From positions 11,769,079 through 11,833,078 of the forward strand of contig OY759215.1 of assembly GCA_963662175.1 (NCBI GenBank): 64,000 nt of DNA, given 5' to 3'. The stretch comes from Aradus depressus. Lineage: Eukaryota > Arthropoda > Insecta > Hemiptera > Aradidae. A program made the position numbers and the translations under genes. The notes under the pieces are model-generated. The model made no database searches, was not told where the DNA came from, and saw only the letters and a program-made list of their open reading frames with translations. Shown one piece after another: positions 55,905 to 64,000 of this stretch; within the stretch, counting starts at the first letter, position 1; each line of letters begins with the position of its first letter.

Positions 55905-56640
55905 ATACCTATAGTAGGTATAAGAAAGTATTGAAATCGTACGAAAATCCGAGATCGAGGTTATAACTGATTTTCACGTTTTAAGGTCCCCTGAATACGT
56001 TTTGACCATTTTAGAGATGATGTCCGTCTGTGCGTGTGTGTGTATATGAGAATGAAAAGTTGTGAGCTGTCTACCAAAAAACGATTGTAGCTATGAACTT
56101 GAAATTCGGAATGAAGGAGTTAAATGTTCTAACTTAGGTCTGGTTAGATTTTGGCCGAAATCGAACGAAAATTGAGAGCACTTTCCCCTAGGGCCTAACT
56201 ACATTTTACAAGATACAGCTTATGTTTATGACTTAATCGAAAATTTAAACTGAAATACATAATTTATATACATAACAATTATTTATAGGTCGTCCGGTTT
56301 TCGAGATACCTGCCGAAAACCATCTTGAAATGTAGTTTTGAAACAAATATTTTTAGACGTTTCCTTGATTTACCCGAAAATGGTTAGTCCTATCGAAAAA
56401 TTATTTCTTATAAAATTTCCAATCGCCAATAGTCCTGAGATTTGAGATAGGATTAATACCACAAAACTTATAGTGCCCCGAAGAATGTAAACTAAATTTC
56501 TATAAGGAATATATCTAAGTAATTTTTAAGTCGTAACTAATAGTAACGTACTTTAAAATATGGTTTATGTATTGGTAGTTTTTATGAAAAATTAAGAATG
56601 TAATGTAATTACAGGACTTTCTTATACCAAATACGTTTAC
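55905..56640 (+). repeat. Family-C copy, longest, plus
   Basis: TAGGTATAAGAAAGTATTGA, CGTTTTGACCATTTTAGAGA, CCGAAATCGAACGAAAATTG, AGGTCGTCCGGTTTTCGAGA and GTTAGTCCTATCGAAAAATT. Confidence 0.75.
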
Positions 56641-56658
56641 AGATCATTATTAGTAGTA

Positions 56659-56935
56659 AGGGCGCCGGGAGCTCACTCGGGGGTTCGAAACCCGGCCTTA
56701 ATTCATTTGACCTGAAAGGCAAAATACATTTAATCACGCCGTCCTTCGGATGGGACGTAAAACGATGGTCCCGATTGTGTACTGTGTCAGGTACTCGTTA
56801 AAGACTGCTACCCGGTAAATAAACATTTAGGGAAAGCCAAATTTAGGACTCCCATAGTAGAGTCGGTCTGGTCTCATGTAGTAACGAAAGAGTGCTCTGG
56901 TAGTAGGGGATATGACCTCTTAAACTTTGAACTTT
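56659..56935 (+). mobile_element. SINE1 copy with deleted head, plus
   Basis: GGGCGCCGGGAGCTCACTCG is joined directly to GGGGTTCGAAACCCGG, losing the segment between A and B boxes. Confidence 0.8.
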
Positions 56936-57925
56936 AAAACCTCTTCGATATATGAATATCTGAACTAGAAAATTCGTATGAAACAATAACAACTTTCACA
57001 TATTACATTTTCACCTCCAAGAAAATTGAGAAAAACGCGCTGCTTTTTTTCCAAAATTCCTAAATCAGTCATAGCTCACGATTCGTAAATTGTAGAAAAT
57101 CGAAGATTAGTTTTAATCAATTGAAAATTGTATGTAGTTTCAGAGCAAATCGCAGCAAAAAAAAAAAAAAAAATACAAAATAGCCAAATCCTGGGTCATT
57201 TCAGTAGAGCGCGCTCCGAAATGGTTTCTTTGTCAAAAAATGAATAGAACCATACCTTTTTTTTTTTTTTTTTTAAATTTCACGGCTCTTTAATTTCGAT
57301 ATAAGAACTTTCTTCCTACTACCAATTGATAATGAGATATGAAAAAAAGCTTAAGTTTAGCGCAATGAGAAAAATACATCTTATTTAGTTAGTCGCTGGA
57401 CGATTACGGAATTTCTTCGCTTCGACAGAACGATTTGGAAGAATAGGATAGAGCTTATATTTAGATAGAGCTTATATAATTTTCTTCTTTGAAGCGAGGG
57501 GTTACCCATCTACATAGGTTTATCATTTTCCCAACTGACAATGGCAACTTTCGAGGAACCGGTTACCTTCTTTTGCCCCAAAAAAAGGATCGTTATCTCC
57601 TTTTAGCCCGAAAACCCTGGACATAGTTGTTGTCAAACGAATAAGACCTGCTTTGTTGCCCGAGTCTCTCCAAGAAATAATTGTAAGAACTCATGTTGAA
57701 ACGTAATTAGCTCTCGGACAAGGACAAGATATGTGATGTTGTTAGGCGAGACATGGTGTAACAAGCTGACACCTCTGTCGCTTCTTCTGTCCCTCCCACA
57801 CGTCACAAGCCCACTTGTACGCTATACAATTACTGCGGCGTCCAAGAAGATGCCTATCTATTATATATATTAAATTATATTTTTCTTCCTCTGCCATTTT
57901 GGTTAAAGTCAACCAAATCAAACTT
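56936..57925. other. No gene seen
   Basis: Unassigned; several A and T runs. Confidence 0.4.
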
Positions 57926-57929
57926 TCTT

Positions 57930-58378
57930 CTTTACTTATGGTAATCCATCTTGGTATCTGATTGAAGTATATCTACCGACACGGCTCTACATACATTCAT
58001 TACATCGTCAGTTTTTGCGATTTTACTGTCGAGCCCCCTTATAGCCCCTCACTCTCTCTTCACCTGATTAAAAAAAAAAGTTTAGTTGTCGTCCTTTTAC
58101 GACTTTAAATTAACATATAAAATTTCGTGTTAGTCATTCATTACAACGGCAGTTATTAAATATTTTGCTTTAAGCTTACCTCCTGATCCTCCCCTATCCT
58201 TTGGTCGATTTGGCTCAAAATCAATAGACTCATAAAAATCGATACATTCATTCTAGAGTCCACCAGAGTGACGGAAGTGCGCTCTGGTAGTAGGCACACA
58301 TGAAATTCCGTTGAAAACTGAACATCGAATTTCTGACCGACTACATAACTTCATCTATACTTCGTACAGCTGGGGAAG
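57930..58378 (-). repeat. Family-A copy, minus, with SINE1 scrap
   Basis: CATTACATCGTCAGTTTTTG, TTGTCGTCCTTTTACGACTT, GGTCGATTTGGCTCAAAATC and CTTCGTACAGCTGGGGAAG; 58255-58295 is a SINE1 piece. 58379-59002 shows no gene. Confidence 0.75.
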
Positions 58379-59002
58379 TAAATGTTAAATAATAATATTG
58401 ATGGTAACACTTACATCTGACGACAGTGCAAAGCTGGAAAACGTACAGCCCCCTCAACATGAACAAATAAGCGCAAGTTTTTAACGCTGAAAAAAAAAAA
58501 AAAAAAACGTTAAATATTTATTGGTTCTAGCTGTTGAGAAAAGAGGCTGTTTAGAAAATCTCTTTGAAGTAACAGATAGGGACAACGACTTGTGTTGTTG
58601 GACAACAAGATGTTGGGATTGGGAGTCGGGCAACAAACAGAAGAGATAGGACTGAAGACGAAAAGTGTTTAAAAGGGAAAGGAACTTGTTCAGCCCTTTA
58701 TAATATTTTCAAAGGGTCTGAGGGGGTTTTCGACAACATTTGATGACTCTAGGGGGATGTATATTTATATTTATCTGCCCTACCTAGAATTGTCCAGCAC
58801 ACTTTAGGCTAAATGGAGGAGTGCCGGAAGAAAGTCAGAGAGTGCCATTTAATCCTCCTTCTCAAAGCCACAACAATGAACTTATCTACAATTTAAAAAA
58901 TGTTTTGGTTTATATTTATAAATATAATTTACGGGTCGATATAATTTTTCCTTTTAAAATGACCCTTATTTAACATTTTGAAACAAAAATTTTATATATG
59001 TT

Positions 59003-59315
59003 AGATTAGGTTTTATGACTCATGCCCGGGCTTTAACTACGAGGTCATATCGCCTACTACCAGAGCGCTCTTTCGTCACTCTGGTGGACATGAGCCGACT
59101 CTACTGTGGGAGTCCTAAATTTTGCTTACCCTAAATTTTTATTCACCTAGGGCAGGGGTCTTTAATGAGTACCTGACATCGTACAGGCTCGGGACCATCG
59201 TTTAACGTCCCATCCGAAGGACGGTGTGCTTAAGTTTATTTTACCTCCCAGATAAAATAAACTAAGGGCCTCGGTCGGGTTTCGAACCCACGACCTTCAG
59301 CTCAGAAGACAAGCC
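59003..59315 (-). mobile_element. SINE1 copy, minus
   Basis: TTAGATTAGGTTTTATGACT through GGGTTTCGAACCCACGACCT. Ends inside the head at AAGACAAGCC. Confidence 0.9.
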
Positions 59316-59605
59316 ATTTTATATTAAATTTAATGAAAAAAACAGGATGTAGCGCAGATAATATAAAAAATTCCGAATTCAACCCATTTTTTACATTAAA
59401 AGTCAGATGGATAGTTAGTTGTCTCCAAAATAGAAAAATAAGATATAACGCCGAGCGTGTATACAGTTTCCAGTGACAATGGTAGACTCACGGTCCGTTC
59501 ACCCGTTTCTTCTTTAGCGACATGAACATTTCAATTTCTCATATCCATTTCGAAAAAAAAGGTAGTTCTGCATCCTTCACTTAGGTAGGTATATGCGAAC
59601 AATAT

Positions 59606-59807
59606 AGTTAGTTATTGTGACTCTGGGCTTCAACAACGAGGTCATATCGCCTACTACCAGAGCACGCTTTCATCACTCTGGTGGACATTAGAACGACTCT
59701 AATGTGAGATTTTCTCAGATAAAAATCTAATGGTCTCGGCCGGGACCCGAACCCACGATCTTGAGTTCAGTAGACAAGCAAGCTACCCTTGAGCTACCGG
59801 CGCTTTC
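59606..59807 (-). mobile_element. SINE1 copy, body deleted, minus
   Basis: Tail block is joined to TTTTCTCAGATAAAAATCTA and the head (GAGCTACCGGCGC). Confidence 0.8.
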
Positions 59808-59954
59808 GTGAACTATATATACGTATACGTATATATGTACAACACATTTTCTGGTTACTGTAAAAGTACGACATCTTTTTTTTATATTATTTTTTACTAT
59901 TTCCAATCAACAAGAAATATCATCCCAAGAATCGTGCAATAGCCCCTAAATATA

Positions 59955-59994
<40 letters not shown>
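59955..59994. repeat. (TA)n microsatellite
   Basis: Pure TA run following an A-run. Confidence 0.9.
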
Positions 59995-59998
<4 letters not shown>

Positions 59999-60093
59999 GC
60001 TCGTATTTCCCGAATTATCACTTCCTGTAAAATACTGTTTTGCTCAACTTCATTCGTTAAAAGGAAAGAATATTCCCCGCCCACTGACCAAAG

Positions 60094-60188
60094 TTTCTTT
60101 ATCCTCCCATATAAAATAAATTAATGACCATAGCCGGGTTTCGAACCCCCGATCTTGAGCTCAGTAGACTACTAAGCTACAGGCGTCC
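60094..60188 (-). mobile_element. SINE1 head only, minus
   Basis: CGGGTTTCGAACCCCCGATC and AAGCTACAGGCGTCC. Confidence 0.75.
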
Positions 60189-60189
60189 T

Positions 60190-60385
60190 CCAGAAGCCAC
60201 TGTATAAGTCAAATATTTAGTTTCACCTCAAACGGCCCATTGGCTTTGGAAGGTAAGCAAAAACGTAATTGCTTAATTCGTGTCGGGGAAGTACTTAGCT
60301 GGTGATTTACCGGCGTCGAAAAACAATTTAAATCCCAGTGAAAACTCTCTATCGAAATTCGGATCGATTATGTAATTTCTCTTAC
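60190..60385 (+). repeat. Family-A fragment, plus
   Basis: CAAACGGCCCATTGGCTTTG, TCGTGTCGGGGAAGTACTTA and GTGATTTACCGGCGTCG. Confidence 0.6.
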
Positions 60386-60982
60386 ACTTATTCTACTACC
60401 CTGTTTCTGTTTATTATTTACAAATAAATAGGTCATGGCATGGAGAGAAAGTCTCAATGAATCTCAGTGAAGCCGGTACGGTTTCCATCTGAAGGGTATT
60501 CAATTAGGCGGGAACAGTCTCCCTATTCCCGCCATTTTGAGATAACACACTTATCAATTGAGGCCTTCAGTGCAATAACGGACTAAGCCACACATTTTTA
60601 GTATTTGAGTTAATGGCATTAATAGCAATCATACACCATAAAGTTCAATGCAAAAACGGTCTAAGCCACTTTTACTTTACATTCACTAGATGGCAGCACC
60701 TAAACCGTTATTGCATTTTAAAGATTTAAATATTTTTAGGAGCAAGAATGGACTAAAGCGGGTTAGTTAGTCCATTTTAGTCACGGAAATGTTGTACCTC
60801 AAAAAGAGCCAATATAGAAGTCTTTGTGGACCAATTCCTTCCTTATATTGTCTGAAATTTATTACACTTATAGGAACCATCTTCACAATTTAAAAAATAT
60901 ATCATAATTTTTTATGGCAAGTCCATCAGTGGACATTCGTACTTGCCATGCGACCAAGGTTTCTTTATTTATTTATACAAAT

Positions 60983-61412
60983 AATATTTAAACAATTGTT
61001 TACTTATCGATATACATAAAGATTTGAAGGAAATTTAGTCTTCTTTTTATTAAGAATTGTTTACATTCTCCAAAAAAATGTTGTCATTGACCAATCTATT
61101 TTTAAACAATTTCTATTTCCAGAGAATATTCTTTAAAAATACCAACTTTTTTTAATGTAAAATTATAATTATATAAGTCCATGGAATGTATAAAAGAGAT
61201 TATTTACAAAACAAGAAACAAAGAAATTCAAAATCATTCCCATAAATTTTGAATAATACCAAACTAAATATCTGGGTATAAACATGGTTTAAAAATTGAT
61301 TGTTTAATAATAATATTTTTTTTGGAGAATTTAAACAATTCTTATTAAATTGAAGACAAAATTTCCTTCGAATCGATATGCATATCGATAAGTAAAAAAG
61401 TGTTTAAATATT
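60983..61412. mobile_element. Inverted-repeat element (arms about 95 bp)
   Basis: AATATTTAAACAATTGTTTA then CTTATCGATATACATAAAGA...TTCTCCAAAAA, mirrored at 61317-61412. No coding content. 60386-60982 has no recognised gene. Confidence 0.75.
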
Positions 61413-61516
61413 CTGAAATCCCTTTCCCGCTTTGTAGAATGTTTGGGCACTTTCCTCACCTTTTTTATCTCTCGCAAGCCAAGGCCAAAGTCATTACTGA
61501 ATATATATGTTTATAG

Positions 61517-61641
61517 AACACGAAATCGACAAAGAAACTTTCCTGTCTTTACCGAAAGGAACGGTGACTGAGTTTATACCAATAATAGGCCCACGTTTTA
61601 GATTTTTGAAGAAAAGGGAAGCGTTTTTGATTTCAAGTGAG
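61517..61641 (+). CDS. SAM-like exon of an unnamed gene
   Basis: Acceptor TATATGTTTATAG ends at 61516 and donor GTAAGT starts at 61642. Two bases complete a codon, then 41 residues follow: HEIDKETFLSLPKGTVTEFI then PIIGPRFRFLKKREAFLISS. The pattern (E-I-D-x-E-T-x-L-x-L...I-G-x-R-x-x-x-L) is that of the last helices of a SAM-like domain seen in many unnamed insect and cnidarian proteins. The exon ends in phase 0 and may continue with the blocks at 62011 and 62429. Confidence 0.5.
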
Positions 61642-62010
61642 GTAAGTTTTTGAATTATTTATTTCTACTGTATTAGAAATTGCTTATATTGTTTCAAAAA
61701 TCAAATAGAAATACGAGATTCTTCAAATATTACAATGTCTTACTCAATATTTAACAGTTACAAGACAAAGAACTGAAAATGTATGTATATTATCGATATT
61801 AACGAGAGTTGAAACAGTGTTCATTGTTCAGAATTTGTGACTGTCTGGTTATTCTGATTGACTGTTGTTGCGCGGGATAAAGGTTATAATCATGCAAGCC
61901 AGATGGATGTGATCACAGATTCCGAGAAATAAACACCATGTCAACTTAATTTCCTTAAAACTTTTTCCTAAACGTTGTGCACTTCTCTAATTTAATTTAT
62001 TATAATAGGA

Positions 62011-62586
62011 TTATAGTAAGCTGCCTGTGGATTCATTGCGTTCAGATTGTAAAGGTGAATCAGCTGTACCTACCTATCAGTGAAGTTACAGAAACCTATG
62101 TACATAATCTTAGTTCTTCGACTTCGGTAAGTAATTAATTGTGTATACTAATTTTCAGACAATGTTGCAAACCAATTATTTCAATATAATAAAAGACAAT
62201 AAACATAAGCTCGCTAAGGTACATAAATAAGTACGATAAGGTATTAAATTGAGACTGTATAATCAATTATGTTTCTTAAGATTATAGACAGTTTTTGTAA
62301 ATCTTCTATATTTTCATATTAGTTCAAAGTTCTGGAAAAAATATGAAACATTTATCATACCTATCGTTTTATATAGGTATATCATTTGTTTTAAGAAAAT
62401 AGTATGTTTATATGTATATTGTCCACAGCAATTGAGAACAATTCTACTCAAAGCTGCTGTTGGTCGGACACTATCGTCGAAGAAGGTTTTGAAGAGAGCT
62501 GACAGGTCTGATCTAGTTTTGGAAATAGTTCACTATCTTTCTCTTAGAAGACTTTCATTACAATACTTACTACATACTTAACAACA
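62011..62586 (+). pseudogene. Possible further exons of the SAM-like gene, frame broken
   Basis: Block 1 (62011-62129): an acceptor TTATTATAATAG, then DYSKLPVDSLRSDCKGESAV and a TGA in phase; the end SEVTETYVHNLSSSTS before GTAAGT is in another frame, so one indel separates the halves. Block 2 (62429 to the stop near 62580): an acceptor ATTGTCCACAG, then QLRTILLKAAVGRTLSSKKV with LVLEIVHYLSLRRLSLQ in phase 0. The helical L-x-x-IL...G-x-x-L...L-V-x-x-IV-x-x-L pattern fits the same protein family. The gene looks decayed, or the sequence has an error. Confidence 0.35.
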
Positions 62587-62689
62587 TTTTACAAACGATT
62601 ATTATTATGTTGGCTAAATGTATTTACTGTTTTAAACTTATGAAACCACTGAAATGGCTCATCATGTTACATATATACATCTAAAAAAA

Positions 62690-63056
62690 AAAAAGAATTT
62701 ATGAATGTCCGAAAAAAGGATCTCAATGACTTTTCGGCATATTAAGATCATATAGAAACCACTTTCTTTCTTGTAAACATAAGATTGATAATGATGAACG
62801 CAGTGTGAATATTATCAGTAGCGATAAGTCAAACGTGAACAATTTAGTTGCTAAATTTCAAACGAATCTTTCTTCTATACCACCTTTAGATTGTAATATT
62901 CTCGAAAATGATGATCATAGTAAGAATCCTATTAATAACGATAATCATAGTAAGTATGTAGTAGTTGAAAATACTGCTTTAAGTACATTATTTGACTCAT
63001 GCAAGGCTAACATTGTATTCAGATCCAAAGTTATCAAAAATTCAAAGAATAATTAA
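62690..63056 (+). pseudogene. Unnamed ORF with zinc-finger-like start
   Basis: YECPKKGSQ, a stop, then LFGILRSYRNHFLSCKHK suggests a broken C2H2-like finger. Then an open frame rich in Asn, Ser and Asp continues to a TAA at 63054. It could be the N-terminus of a second gene or transposon of the same kind as the SAM-like one. Confidence 0.3.
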
Positions 63057-63103
63057 TTATTTTCATATTTGTCAATAGTAAATATTTCAACTATTTAAAA
63101 GCA

Positions 63104-63665
63104 TTTGAAGACCTTGCTGCAAGAAGGATGCAGCTCCAAATTTTTAAAATGTTGAGAAATTAAAAAAAACTGCGCGTATTTTTTTTTGTTACGCCGTAAG
63201 ATCAATACAATTTTAAATCTTTATAATCTACGTTTGTATGGACACCTTAGAATTATTACTGCTCAAAAATGAGTTTTCTGTTAGCGTGGGCGAATTTTCA
63301 AAATTTGGAGCTGCATTCTTCTTGCACCAAATTTGAAAAATATACCCATTTTTAAGGAAAACAATCGTATAAATGAATACAAAAACGTATTTTTAAACTG
63401 TTTTTTTTTTATTAGTATGTTTTAAAAAGTTTATTATAAAAGGAATAAAACAATTTTCATTCGTCAAAAAAATTCATTTACCTCTTTCTTCCACCAGATT
63501 AATAAGGATGCAGATACAAAACCCACTGTATATAAGAATTGGTTTGAAAGAGCTGCATCGTTTATGAACCAATCGATTCATAATTTTTTTTTATATACAA
63601 CGCCATCTGTTGCTCATTTTATGAAAATTTTGGAGTGCATCCTTCTTGCAGCAAGGTCTTCAATT
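63104..63665. mobile_element. Inverted-repeat element with three end copies
   Basis: TTGAAGACCTTGCTGCAAGA, AGGATGCA-CTCCAAA at 63105 and its inverse ending near 63664; a third, inverted partial copy (TTTGGAGCTGCATTCTTCTT) lies inside at about 63302. The open frame from 63564 overlaps the right end and is probably not a gene. Confidence 0.7.
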
Positions 63666-63834
63666 AGTGTCAATTCGAATGACAAATCATCTATCGAAGA
63701 AGGGTTTAATGAATTACAGAATATTTTTTCAGGTATGAAAACAGAGCGCAAGCGCATAAAAATAATGAAATATTTAGGTCATTATATTGAACTTTTTTTT
63801 TTTTTGTTTTTATTAGGTTTTAAAGGAGGGTGCG

Positions 63835-64000
63835 TCTTGCATTGTAGCAATGTCACCCAGTCAACATGAGAAAAGCTCGGGGGATCAAGGGGTTACTGAG
63901 GGACTGGGATTGGCCATCGGCCGATCGCCCCAGCCCATCTTATAACGCCTGTTTCTGCTCCCGCCAGAAGCCGACGAAACGGCAGAACATTGGGTAGTCT
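63835..64000. other. GC-richer segment, cut by the window end
   Basis: Composition changes sharply after 63830; CAATGTCACCCAGTCAACAT opens a short frame. Possibly the start of another LINE or gene; not assignable. Confidence 0.3.

Overview
This looks like a repeat-choked stretch of an arthropod nuclear genome, most probably an insect. The DNA is AT-rich. The recognisable host exons are split by phase-matched GT/AG introns, LINE and SINE insertions carry target-site duplications, and some SINE tails read (CCTAA)n, the insect telomere unit. There are no operons, bacterial genes or CRISPR arrays. I cannot name the species.

Host genes. (1) The main find is a multi-exon gene on the minus strand, 30198 down to 24638. 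Four exons (29988-30198, 27420-27616, 26005-26159, 24638-24893) join in perfect reading phase into 272 residues aligning with most of a Wnt protein. It is very divergent: the acylated Ser motif reads CHDITTTC (Thr at the lipid site), the stretch before the GGC cysteine is cut down, and the C-terminal WCC is gone. The N-terminal exon with the signal peptide was not found. (2) On the plus strand, 5322-5448 is one exon of a class B (secretin-type) GPCR, closest in pattern to calcitonin/DH31-like receptors. (3) At 61517-63060 there are exon-like blocks of an unnamed, probably decaying gene with a SAM-like segment.

Mobile DNA fills most of the rest. A nearly intact 4.2-kb Jockey-type LINE lies at 14796-19011 with a 13-bp target-site duplication; ORF2 is open and ORF1 has one frameshift in an A-run. 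Dead LINE tails lie at 2418-3165, 21640-22250, 33204-33344, 35150-35735, 39172-39565 and 47345-48225. SINE1, a tRNA-derived family, has about 25 copies; SINE2 has three. An unnamed repeat (family A here) occurs in over 25 pieces and surrounds the Wnt exons. Families B, C, D and a Helitron-like family add more. Many foldback or TIR elements are present, including a perfect 94-bp palindrome, an 801-bp TA-flanked element and a hAT-like element with an 8-bp duplication.

Layout: 0-5 kb LINE and family C debris and a 104-bp higher-order minisatellite; 5.3 kb GPCR exon; 9.8-12.8 kb cluster of inverted-repeat elements; 14.8-19 kb LINE; 20-24 kb foldbacks and LINE scraps; 24.6-30.2 kb Wnt gene with TE-filled introns; 30-60 kb nested SINEs, family A, MITEs and microsatellites; 61.5-64 kb degenerate SAM-like gene and another inverted-repeat element.
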